NCBI GenBank assembly: GCA_035550655.1
Contig: DASZOU010000004.1
Coordinates: 1-64,000, forward strand
Source: DASZTV01 sp035550655
Lineage (GTDB): Bacteria > Actinomycetota > Actinomycetes > JAFAQI01
Length of the DNA stretch: 64,000 nucleotides
Direction: 5' to 3'
Shown: one piece after another, positions 49,941 to 58,499 of the stretch
How positions within the stretch are numbered: the first letter of the stretch is position 1
How the letters are laid out: each line of letters opens with the position of its first letter
Made by a program: the position numbers and the translations under genes
Notes under the pieces: model-generated
The model's database searches: none
What the model saw: only the letters and a program-made list of their open reading frames with translations
Told to the model about the DNA's origin: nothing

Positions 49941-51530
49941 TCACGAGAAGCTCGGGCTGAACCGGGCGCGCTGGAGCTGGAAACAGGCGCACGACGAGTG
50001 CCAGATATCGGGCCGCCAATAGCCGCCGCCGTACTGGCCGTGCGAGCGCACGTAGTTCGCCGGGCCGGCAGGGAACGGCATGTCGGCGTGACCGACCGCG
50101 GCGAGTCCGGCAGCAAGATCTGCCCGCATGAGCGACGGCGCATTGTCCGCCGCGAGCACGAACTGGTGGACGAGCGTGCACGCGACGCCCGCGAAGCCGT
50201 CTGGCGAGGCGGTCGCCGACGCGAGACGTTTCGCCTTCATCGCGGCGTCGCACTCATGTGTCTGCGGGTTGAATGTCGCACCCGCTGTGTTCTCCGCGCC
50301 GTACTGAGTGGCCGTGATGGCGAGCGCGCCCGCGAAGTTGTCCGGGTTCGGGCCGAACGCGCGGTTGTCCCACAACGCAATCGAGCCCTGGTCCCCCACC
50401 ATGTACTTCGGCCGGTAGTGCTGGTTGGCCGCGTCGTTCGAAAAATAGTTCTCGTAGACGCCACCGTCGTCCAGCACGTGCGTGACACCCGCACTCTTGA
50501 ACCGCAGCACGGCGTTCTCGACCGTGATCGGCGACGGGATGTCGTTGGGGCAGCCGAAGTCGAAGGTCGTCACAGACGACTTAGGGAAGCCGATCTTCGC
50601 GAGGTCGGCGAGTGCCAGCGAGTTCAGGTCGGGAATGCAGTCCTGCTCCAGCAGCCCGACCTTCTTCGCGCCTTTGAACCACCGGAGCTGGTCCGAGGCC
50701 AGGATCGAGTCGTGGACGATCTGCTCCGAGGTCTCGTTGTAGGCAAACAGGTACGGCGAAAACTGCTCGACCTCGCGCTGCGACAAGGACAAGGAGCCGA
50801 ACTCCGGCAACTTGTGCGACGGCGGGCAGTCCCGGGGCGTCGGCGAGCCAACCGGGCTGGCGAGCCCTTCGTCGAGCAACGCGAACGGCTTGTCGGCCAC
50901 CATGTCCAGGCACAGCGCCTCGAGCGAGGACTGCGACAGCGGGTTTGCCGTGTAGTACTTCGCCACCAGAGCGCGGCAACGCACGCCGCCGTGGCGGTTG
51001 ACGTAGTCGATTGCGGCGCCGAACATCCGCTTCTCGACCTTGGCGTCCGGTAAGCCGACCAGACCGTTCCCGGCCGCGCCGGCGAGGTTCGCGACGTCGA
51101 CGTCGACGTGGATCACCTTGTCGGTCACGCCCTGGTCCGTGCTGCCACCCGGTCCGCAGTCGGGAGCTGAAGCGCCCGACGACCTGCCATGCCGCACCGA
51201 GGCGCCACCTGGCGTCGTCGACCCGCTCTTGACGCCGGCACGGTGTCCGCCGGCCCCGACCTCGCCACCGGTGGAGGGCCCGGTCACCGCGGGCCCTCCA
51301 CCCGTTCCCGCTGCACGGCCGTGATGCCCGGACGTCCGCGGGGATGACGACGCTGCTTGCCCGCCGGTGGGCGAGGCTGCACCCACCGACGTGGGCGGCC
51401 CAGCCGGACCGACCGACACCAGCGACCACGCGCCGACCGTCATCACCACGATGGCCAGGCACAGCGCCACCGTGCGCTCGCCGGCCGGCGCCTCCCGGAT
51501 CCAGAGCCGGAACTGAAGGAACGGTGTCAT
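49941..51530 (-). CDS. Membrane-anchored substrate-binding protein of the fused Liv system
   Basis: A 529-residue protein from the ATG at 51530, overlapping the fused gene's stop as ATGA. A non-cleaved-looking N-terminal helix (ERTVALCLAIVVMTVGAWSL) is followed by a Gly/Ser/Thr/His-rich linker of about 85 residues and a large type 1 periplasmic-binding domain (about 135-525). No lipobox is present. This suggests tethering of the binding domain to the membrane by a long flexible linker, as in the lipoprotein at 44421. Ligand unknown. Confidence 0.75.
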   Translation of the reverse strand: MTPFLQFRLWIREAPAGERTVALCLAIVVMTVGAWSLVSVGPAGPPTSVGAASPTGGQAASSSPRTSGHHGRAAGTGGGPAVTGPSTGGEVGAGGHRAGVKSGSTTPGGASVRHGRSSGASAPDCGPGGSTDQGVTDKVIHVDVDVANLAGAAGNGLVGLPDAKVEKRMFGAAIDYVNRHGGVRCRALVAKYYTANPLSQSSLEALCLDMVADKPFALLDEGLASPVGSPTPRDCPPSHKLPEFGSLSLSQREVEQFSPYLFAYNETSEQIVHDSILASDQLRWFKGAKKVGLLEQDCIPDLNSLALADLAKIGFPKSSVTTFDFGCPNDIPSPITVENAVLRFKSAGVTHVLDDGGVYENYFSNDAANQHYRPKYMVGDQGSIALWDNRAFGPNPDNFAGALAITATQYGAENTAGATFNPQTHECDAAMKAKRLASATASPDGFAGVACTLVHQFVLAADNAPSLMRADLAAGLAAVGHADMPFPAGPANYVRSHGQYGGGYWRPDIWHSSCACFQLQRARFSPSFS

Positions 51531-54343
51531 CGGATGCCCTTTCCGACGGTGGCGCGGGCGCGACGCCGCGGCGCGGGCGTGGTGCGGCGCACCGCCGCCG
51601 GGTCGGTGCCGAGGTACGACGCGACGACGAGCGGATCGGACCGGATCTGCTCGGGTGTGCCCTCGGCGATGACCCGTCCACCGTCCATGGCGTAGATCCG
51701 ATCGCACACGCTCATCAGCAGAGCCATGTCGTGCTCGATCACGAGCACTGCGCAGTCGAGCTCTTCGCGAAGCTCACGGAGCCGGGCAGCAAACGCCTCG
51801 GCGTCACGTTGCGCGACGCCGGCTGTCGGCTCGTCCAGCAACAGCAGGCGCGGGTGAGCCGCGACCTGCGCGGCTAGATCACAGATCCGCCGCGTGCCGG
51901 TCGACAGCTCGGCCACTGTCGCGCTCGCCCAGGGTGACAGACCGAACCTCTCGACCAGGTCGACCGCATCGGTGCGGCTCCGGCGTTCAGCGCGCCGCGC
52001 CCACGGCACCCGCGCCGCTGCGGCGGCGATCCCCGTCCGCCTGCCCTGGTCCCCGGCGAGCTGGATCGCCTCGGTGACGGTGAGGCCGGCGAACAGCGCC
52101 GCGTCCTGGTAGCTCCGCGCCACGCCGAATGCGGGCCGGTACTCCGCTGGCAGGCCGGCGAGCTCTCTGCCGAAGACGCGGACCGAGGCCTGCTCCGGGC
52201 GAACCGTTCCGGACACGACGTTCATCAACGTCGACTTGCCGGCGCCGTTCGGTCCGATCAGGCCGACGACCTCGCCCGCTTCAACCCGGATCGATGCTCC
52301 CGCCAACGCTCGCACACCGCCGAAGGAGACCACCGCGTTCGTCACGACGAGTGGGGTCTCGGCGGTTGGCGCCGCGTCGGCGTCGGCCTGAGCGACGGTT
52401 GCGGCGATCCGCCCGAGCAGCCGCGTCCAACATCGCTGCGCGAACCCGGCGAGGCCGTCCGGATAGGCAAGCATTACGACGACAACCCCCGCGCCGCCCA
52501 GGGCGAGCTGAAAACCGATCTGCTGCCCGAAGTCACCGAACAGCGACGTGAGGTGCGGGCTGACGAACAAGGTCAGGGCGTACAGGAAGGTGGCGCCGGC
52601 AACCGAGCCCGACAGGGAAGCCACCCCACCGATCACCGGCGCCGCCAGCACGGACAGCGAGAGGTCGGGGGTGAACTGCGTCGCGGTCACGGAGTGCCAG
52701 GCGCCGGCCCAGACGACACCGGCCAGCCCTGCGATGAACCCCGAGGTCGCGAGCGCAGCGAGCTTGACCGTCGCCGGCGTCAGTCCGAACGACGCCGCCG
52801 CGATTTCGTTGTCTCGTACGGCGAGCATCGCCCGACCCGAGGCGGAACGACGCACCGCTGCCATCGCTGCCACGATGAGGACGAGCAGCACGAGGCCGAG
52901 GTAGTACGTGCCGGCCTCCGACGAGGGCATGCCGATGCCCCTCACGACGTCGGGCAGGTCGACGGTGAGGCCGAACGGCTGCGCTGAGCCCACCCAGCTC
53001 TGCCGGAACAGCCACTCCGGCGCGATGACGGCGAGACCGAGCGACGTCACGGCCAGAGAGAGCCCTGGCACGCGGAGCGCCGGCAGCCCGACGACGACAG
53101 ATGCGGCTGCCCCCACGACACCGGCGATCACGAGGATGACCAGCAGCGACAAGCCGTGCGGGACCAGGCGCGCCGTGACGAAGGCCCCGAGACCGACGAT
53201 CGCGAACTGGCCGAGGCTCACCTGTCCCGCCCAGCCGACCAGGACGCAGAGCGACACCGCCACAAGCGCGTACATGACGATCAGCGCGAGCTCGAAGCGC
53301 CGGCTCTCCGACTGCAGTCCCGGCAGCGTCGGCAGCAGCGCAGCGACGAAGACCGCGGTCGCGCCGAACATCAGCGGCGAGCGCGTGACCACCCATCGCT
53401 CCGCAACAACCGCGGGGACCCGTGGGCTCGGCGTGGGCGCTGCCACCGCACCCCGCGTCGCGAACACCGCGCCGATCGAGCGGCCCCGGACCACCACGAC
53501 GCAAAGAATGAGGACGAGCACTACGACGTCCGCCGTGCCCGCATTGTTCGACACCGACAAAGCGATCTGCTGCGCGACACCCAGCACCAGCCCTCCGGCG
53601 AGGGCCCACGGCATCGACGTGAACGCGCCGAATGCCGCCGCACCGAGCGCGACGAGCAGCAGGCCGGGTCCCAAGGCGGCGGCGTTGAAGGTCCCCTCCG
53701 ATGGCGCCTGCAACACAGCGGTCATTGCCGACAACGCACCCGCGATCCCCCAGGTCAAGGCGGACACTCGGCGTACCGAAACACCGGCCAGCCGCGCGGC
53801 GTCTCGATTCGCGGCAGTAGCCCGGATCTGCTTGCCGAGCAACGTGAACCGCAGGAAGGCAGCGAGGGCGAAGACCAGCAACGGTGCGAGCACCAGGATC
53901 ACGATGTCCTGGCCACCGAGCAGCACATTGCCGATCGTGAGGCTGCTGTGAAACGGAACCGGATACCCCGCAATCGCGATCTCGTCGGTCTTCGGGCCGA
54001 GTGCAGGGATGTAGGTGAGTGCCAACAAAAGCTCGCCGACGCCGAGTGTCATGAGCAGCAGCGACACCGGCGACCGGTTCCTGGCGCGCAACGGCGCGAT
54101 CAGCCACCGCTCCACCACGAGTCCGAGCAATGCACCGATGGCGGCGCTCGCCGCGAACGCGAGCCACCAGCTCCAGCCCCAGTCGATGACAAGCTTGGCG
54201 AGCACAAGCGCCGGCGCGGCGCCGAGCTGCGCGTAGGCAACATTGAGAAACCGGTCGGACTTGTAGACGAGCACGACGCCGAGAGCAAGCAGCCCGAAGC
54301 TCATCCCATTGAGCACACCGAGGACGAGCGATCCGACGGTCAT
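51527..54343 (-). CDS. Triple fusion LivH-LivM-LivG: two permeases and an ATPase in one chain
   Basis: A 938-residue protein. Residues about 1-295 are a LivH-type permease (MSFGLLALGVVLVYKSDRFLN, then RDAARLAGVSVRRVSAL coupling region). About 320-630 is LivM-like (LVGWAGQVSLGQFAIVGLGAF and SGRAMLAVRDNEIAAASFGL). About 660-920 is a LivG-type ATPase (Walker A GPNGAGKS, signature LSTGTRRICDLA, Walker B LLLLDEPTAGV, IEHDMAL), then a basic tail. No stop or frame break separates the parts. With LivF and the anchored binding protein it forms a complete importer with only three polypeptides. Confidence 0.9.
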   Translation of the reverse strand: MTVGSLVLGVLNGMSFGLLALGVVLVYKSDRFLNVAYAQLGAAPALVLAKLVIDWGWSWWLAFAASAAIGALLGLVVERWLIAPLRARNRSPVSLLLMTLGVGELLLALTYIPALGPKTDEIAIAGYPVPFHSSLTIGNVLLGGQDIVILVLAPLLVFALAAFLRFTLLGKQIRATAANRDAARLAGVSVRRVSALTWGIAGALSAMTAVLQAPSEGTFNAAALGPGLLLVALGAAAFGAFTSMPWALAGGLVLGVAQQIALSVSNNAGTADVVVLVLILCVVVVRGRSIGAVFATRGAVAAPTPSPRVPAVVAERWVVTRSPLMFGATAVFVAALLPTLPGLQSESRRFELALIVMYALVAVSLCVLVGWAGQVSLGQFAIVGLGAFVTARLVPHGLSLLVILVIAGVVGAAASVVVGLPALRVPGLSLAVTSLGLAVIAPEWLFRQSWVGSAQPFGLTVDLPDVVRGIGMPSSEAGTYYLGLVLLVLIVAAMAAVRRSASGRAMLAVRDNEIAAASFGLTPATVKLAALATSGFIAGLAGVVWAGAWHSVTATQFTPDLSLSVLAAPVIGGVASLSGSVAGATFLYALTLFVSPHLTSLFGDFGQQIGFQLALGGAGVVVVMLAYPDGLAGFAQRCWTRLLGRIAATVAQADADAAPTAETPLVVTNAVVSFGGVRALAGASIRVEAGEVVGLIGPNGAGKSTLMNVVSGTVRPEQASVRVFGRELAGLPAEYRPAFGVARSYQDAALFAGLTVTEAIQLAGDQGRRTGIAAAAARVPWARRAERRSRTDAVDLVERFGLSPWASATVAELSTGTRRICDLAAQVAAHPRLLLLDEPTAGVAQRDAEAFAARLRELREELDCAVLVIEHDMALLMSVCDRIYAMDGGRVIAEGTPEQIRSDPLVVASYLGTDPAAVRRTTPAPRRRARATVGKGIR

Positions 54344-54361
54344 GAGCGGCGGGGGACTCGA

Positions 54362-55942
54362 TCAGGTGGCGTGAGCGGTGAGCGTCGACGCGTCCTCGAG
54401 CGCTTCGTAGCCGGCGTTGTATCCCGGAATGAAGGTGATCCCTGGACCACCGGCACACCCTGCACCGCCGAGATACAGCCCGTCGAGCGGCACTGGCATG
54501 TCCCGCCAGCCGCGCGGCCCGGGCCGGTGTGCTCCCATGAGCTCTGGATGGATCAGCCCGTGGCAGAAGTCGCCTCCTGGACAGCCGAACATCGTCTCCA
54601 TGTGGTACGAAGCGAACGTCGTGTGACGGGTGACGAGCTCCGGGAAGTTCGGCGCGAGCCGGGTCAGCTTGGCCATGACCTTCTCACCCATCTCGGCCTT
54701 CAATCGACCGTGGATCGTGCGGTCGTTCTCGACCGGGAAGTACATCGCGAACGCGCTCGCCGCGTGCTTGCCCGGCGGCGCCAGCGCTGGGTCGTGGACG
54801 CTCGGGATCTGCATCCCCATCGACGGGTTCTCCGGCACGATGCCGCGACGGCAGTTCTCCCAGTCGAGCTGCATCTCCTCCGGCGATCCGAAAATCCCGA
54901 TCGAGCCCTGCAGCTCTGGGTCGTTGAGGAACTCGTACGGCGCGGCGTACTCCGGGAGCCCGTCGAGAGCGAAGTGCATCTGGACGTACGCCGCCCGGTG
55001 GTCGACCCGAGACAGCCTGGACACGAGGTCGACCGGCAATATCGACGGGTCCAGCAGCTTCGTGAAAGTGACGCCGGGGTCGAGGTTCGACACCACGATC
55101 GGTGCGGTGAGGACCTCACCGCCTTTCAGCTCGACCCCGGTGACCCGGTCCCCGTCGACCAGGATGCGCTCGACGATCGACTTCAACCGCACCTCGCCGC
55201 CGTGTGACTCGAAGAGCGCTTTCACGTGACCGGTCAGTGCCCCGATCCCGCCTTCGAGCTTCTGCATCATCTCGGTGCCGGGTGGCGCCGCGAGGGCGAA
55301 CGCGAGACAGGTCGCGCTACCCGGTGTGAACGGACCGCGGTAGGTGGAGTTGACGGCGAGAAAAGCCAGCATCCCGCGCATCACGCGGTGCTTCTCCTTG
55401 TCGGGGAAGCACCGGTCGAGGACGTCGACGACAGACCCGAACAACATGTCGTTGATGGCCGCGCGCTCGGTTTCGGTGCGCGCACACGCATACATCTCGT
55501 CGACCGTGCGCGGCGGCGTACGGACATCGAAGCGCCCCAAAGCGCGGGACGGTGCGTCGCTCCAGGCGAGCAGCTCCGCCATGCCCATCATCGCGTCGGT
55601 GCCGTGCTTGTCCGCGAGGTGCATCATCAGGGTCTCGGCGTCGCGGTAGAAGATCATCGGCTCGTCGTCGGGACCGCCGAGATTGACCGACATCACGGCG
55701 GTGTCCACGGTGCGCAACTGGTCCAGCCCGAGGTCGGCCACGATGTCCGGTGCGGGGGGGAACAGAACCGACCCCGCGATCTCGTAGCGGTAGCCGTCGA
55801 ACAGCTCGACCGTCGAGGCCATACCGCCGGCGTACTTGTTCTTCTCCAGCACCAAAGTGCGCAAGCCGCCGCGCTGCATGATTGCCGCCGCGGTCAGGCC
55901 GTTGTGACCGCCGCCGATCACGATCGCGTCGTAGTCGCTCAT
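54362..55942 (-). CDS. FAD-dependent oxidoreductase of the phytoene dehydrogenase / PYROXD2 type
   Basis: A 526-residue flavoprotein from the ATG at 55942: N-terminal dinucleotide fold YDAIVIGGGHNGLTAAAIMQRGG, then LEKNKYAGGMAST, and the C-terminal FAD motif LYLGGAGCAGGPGITFIPGYNAG. The family includes carotenoid desaturases and related oxidoreductases of unclear substrate; no carotenoid genes are adjacent. It is divergent from a TetR regulator with two operator-like dyads between, so it is probably its target. Confidence 0.85.
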   Translation of the reverse strand: MSDYDAIVIGGGHNGLTAAAIMQRGGLRTLVLEKNKYAGGMASTVELFDGYRYEIAGSVLFPPAPDIVADLGLDQLRTVDTAVMSVNLGGPDDEPMIFYRDAETLMMHLADKHGTDAMMGMAELLAWSDAPSRALGRFDVRTPPRTVDEMYACARTETERAAINDMLFGSVVDVLDRCFPDKEKHRVMRGMLAFLAVNSTYRGPFTPGSATCLAFALAAPPGTEMMQKLEGGIGALTGHVKALFESHGGEVRLKSIVERILVDGDRVTGVELKGGEVLTAPIVVSNLDPGVTFTKLLDPSILPVDLVSRLSRVDHRAAYVQMHFALDGLPEYAAPYEFLNDPELQGSIGIFGSPEEMQLDWENCRRGIVPENPSMGMQIPSVHDPALAPPGKHAASAFAMYFPVENDRTIHGRLKAEMGEKVMAKLTRLAPNFPELVTRHTTFASYHMETMFGCPGGDFCHGLIHPELMGAHRPGPRGWRDMPVPLDGLYLGGAGCAGGPGITFIPGYNAGYEALEDASTLTAHAT

Positions 55943-56002
55943 GGGAGCACCTCTTATCCCGCGGACCGACCGCGTCGCTGCACCCTTGCAGCGCCGGGAA
56001 AT

Positions 56003-56037
56003 CATGTCAAGACTGACATGCTTAGGTCAGATGTGAC
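56003..56037 (+). promoter_or_regulatory. Two tandem GTCA-n4-TGAC operator dyads
   Basis: First site CATGTCA-AGAC-TGACATG (56003-56020), perfect 7-bp arms. Second site GTCA-GATG-TGAC (56026-56037), centre 20 bases further, about two helical turns. They sit between the diverging FAD oxidoreductase (start 55942) and TetR gene (start 56071), as expected for a TetR-type repressor controlling both. Confidence 0.6.
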
Positions 56038-56070
56038 ACCACCTCGGAATCGGCCTACGCTCCGACTGCC

Positions 56071-56670
56071 ATGACCGTGACAACCAACCAGCACGAGATC
56101 CGGCGGCGCGCAACGCGAGACGCGCTTCGGGAGACGGCGCTGTCCATGTTCGCCGAGGCCGGCTTCGACAACGTCACGGTCGCCGAAGTCGCGGACGCGG
56201 TCGGCGTCACCGAACGAACCTTCTACCGGCACTTCCCCACCAAGGAAGCGGTGCTGTTCCAGGACTACCAGTACCGGTTGGAGTGGTTGTCCTCAGCACT
56301 CGCGCTGCGGCCGGTTGACGAGTCCGTCTTCGACTCGGTCCTGGTCGCGGTGCAGAGCTTCCCCCACGACATCGAGATCGTGCGGCAGGCCGCGATCCTC
56401 CGCAACAGCATCATCAGCGGCGAACGGGTCGCCGATCACCTGCGGATTGTCCAGATGTCGTTCGCCGCTGTGCTGTCGGACTTCGTCCGGCAGCGGCACG
56501 CCGATCACCCCGACGTCGTGCTGCTGGCCGCAACGTCAGGCAATGTTCTCGCTGCCGCGCTCGTGTCGGCAGTCGAGGTGTGGGGCGTCTCCGGCTGCAC
56601 CGACGATGTCGCCGCACTGGTCGGGCGATCGCTGGAGTACCTCCGCTCGGGGCTCTCCGCCCTCGGATGA
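56071..56670 (+). CDS. TetR-family transcriptional regulator
   Basis: A 199-residue TetR protein; the N-terminal helix-turn-helix is VAEVADAVGVTERTFYRHF, and the remaining helices form a ligand domain with no clear family. It diverges from the FAD oxidoreductase gene and is likely its repressor, acting at the dyads 56003-56037. The ligand is unknown. Confidence 0.85.
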   Translation: MTVTTNQHEIRRRATRDALRETALSMFAEAGFDNVTVAEVADAVGVTERTFYRHFPTKEAVLFQDYQYRLEWLSSALALRPVDESVFDSVLVAVQSFPHDIEIVRQAAILRNSIISGERVADHLRIVQMSFAAVLSDFVRQRHADHPDVVLLAATSGNVLAAALVSAVEVWGVSGCTDDVAALVGRSLEYLRSGLSALG

Positions 56671-56723
56671 GGCTGCGGAGCGCCGTGGCCGCACCATGAC
56701 GCGGGGCGGGCAGACTGGGGCCC

Positions 56724-57446
56724 GTGAACGTTCCTGGCCTGCCGGTGCTGCCCGACTCCTTCGAGGAGCTCGACGAGTACTACGGCCAGCCGCCCGCCGG
56801 CGTTCGGGCCAACATGATCACCGCGCTCGACGGGGCGGCGGCCTTCGGCGGCCGGACGAAGGCGATCACGGATCCCGCCGACCAGACGCTGCTTGCCTAC
56901 CTCCGCTCCTGCTGCGACGTCATAGTCGCCGGATCGGCCACCGTCGCCGCCGAGAGCTACGGACCGGTACGACTTCGCGAGGAGCTCCGGAAGCGACGGA
57001 GCGCGGCCGGGCTCCCCGAGCTGCCGCGGCTCGCCATCGTCACCGCACGGGGTGCGCTGTCCCCGGCACTCCGCGTCTTCTCCGACGACTCGCAGCGACC
57101 GTTGATCGTCACGGTCGCACGGACGGCGCGCGACCAGCCACAGCTCGCGGAGCTGGGAGACATCGTCGTCGCCGGCGAGGACGTGATCGAGGCCGCGGCG
57201 ATGCTCGACGCGCTGCGGGAGATCGGGCTGCAGCGAGTGCTGTGCGAAGGCGGCCCGTACCTGCTGTCCACCCTGGTCGACGCGGACCTCGTCGACGACA
57301 TGTGTCTCACCGTCGCGCCGTACCTGGCCGGCGCGCAGCCGACGACACCGCAGCCAACCTCCGCGTTGGCGGCACCGACCCGGTTCGTGCTGCGTCACGT
57401 GCTCCAGCACGACGACTTGCTCTACCTGCGGTACTCGCGGCCCTGA
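56724..57446 (+). CDS. Pyrimidine reductase family protein (RibD C-terminal-like)
   Basis: A 240-residue single-domain protein from a GTG at 56724. It has the RibD reductase/DHFR-like fold: VRANMITALDGAAAFGGR near the N-terminus, VIVAGSATVAAESYGP, and VLCEGGPYLLSTLVDADLVD. In riboflavin synthesis this fold reduces a pyrimidine intermediate with NADPH. Stand-alone members in actinobacteria may be promiscuous reductases or riboflavin paralogues. No rib genes are adjacent. Confidence 0.8.
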   Translation: MNVPGLPVLPDSFEELDEYYGQPPAGVRANMITALDGAAAFGGRTKAITDPADQTLLAYLRSCCDVIVAGSATVAAESYGPVRLREELRKRRSAAGLPELPRLAIVTARGALSPALRVFSDDSQRPLIVTVARTARDQPQLAELGDIVVAGEDVIEAAAMLDALREIGLQRVLCEGGPYLLSTLVDADLVDDMCLTVAPYLAGAQPTTPQPTSALAAPTRFVLRHVLQHDDLLYLRYSRP

Positions 57447-57470
57447 CAGCCCGGGTGATAGACCACACGC

Positions 57471-58499
57471 GTGCGAATCCGCCTGTCCGCCGCAGTGAGC
57501 GGCGCAGCCCTCCTCTTGTCCTTCGGTCCTGCAGCCGGGAGCCCCGCGGCCGCCGCCAGGACGGCAGCCCGTGCACATGCGCGCTATGTCGTCGTCACCG
57601 GTGACGACAAGTACCTGATCTACGCCGAGGCGGTGCGCCACACCAACCTCGACCCGGTCGGCCTCCCGACTGCGGCGAACCTCTACGCACTCGGCCGCAC
57701 CGGAGGGCCGATCGCGCTCGGCACTGTCGGGTCACGACTGCGGGTCATCTCACTGTCACGCTCGAGCCTCGTCGTGGTGAACAAGACGGCTACCGGGCAT
57801 CGGGTTCGCTGGTGGGTTCTCGGCAGTGCGCAACACGGCGACATCTCGACGAACGAGGATGTCGTCGGCGCCACCCCGGATGGCTGGATAACCAAGGACG
57901 GCGGGTTCGCCGACGGCACGCATGTGGTGTCGCGATCGCACTCCGGCGATCTCGTGGACTACGGCAATCCCCTGGGCCATCGCGTCGGGTACGGCGTCGT
58001 CGTCGGCCCGACCGGGTTCGTGGCGTACGCCGACAACTTCGTCAACGACAACGGCGAGGTCACATACACCTCGTGGCACAACGCCAGCCGGCATCGCACG
58101 CTGCTGGCGCCGGGCGGCAAGAATGTGCGCTGCGACAGCGTCTCGTCCGGCTACGCGGGCTGCGTGATCGGCAACGGAGCGAGCCGGGCCGTCGAGCGCT
58201 TCGCGCTGAGCGGTGGTTCACGGACCGCGACGAACGGCAAGTGTGCCGACCGGCTCACGGTCTGGGACACCGAACTCGCATGGAACGTGACCACCACGCG
58301 GGCCGGCTGCCCCACCGGACACGCCACCGCCATGACGAGCACCGGATCGACGAGATCATCGAAGCAGCCGTTCAACTCACTCGGCGTCACCGTCGCGTGG
58401 GGACGCCTGGTGACCGCGGCTCAGGGACAGGGCGAGCTCGTCACCCTGACAGCGGTCCGCGCCAAGCCGCACCCCCTGTCGCGAGCGGACGTCAGCTAG
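57471..58499 (+). CDS. Secreted protein of unknown function
   Basis: A 342-residue exported protein from a GTG at 57471. The signal peptide (RLSAAVSGAALLLSFG) is followed by a beta-rich body with GDDKYLIYAEAV, LVVVNKTATGHRVRWW and FVAYADNFVND stretches that could be blades of a propeller-like fold. Three to four Cys lie in the C-terminal half. No family is recognised. It overlaps the convergent GH92 gene by four bases. Confidence 0.6.
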   Translation: MRIRLSAAVSGAALLLSFGPAAGSPAAAARTAARAHARYVVVTGDDKYLIYAEAVRHTNLDPVGLPTAANLYALGRTGGPIALGTVGSRLRVISLSRSSLVVVNKTATGHRVRWWVLGSAQHGDISTNEDVVGATPDGWITKDGGFADGTHVVSRSHSGDLVDYGNPLGHRVGYGVVVGPTGFVAYADNFVNDNGEVTYTSWHNASRHRTLLAPGGKNVRCDSVSSGYAGCVIGNGASRAVERFALSGGSRTATNGKCADRLTVWDTELAWNVTTTRAGCPTGHATAMTSTGSTRSSKQPFNSLGVTVAWGRLVTAAQGQGELVTLTAVRAKPHPLSRADVS

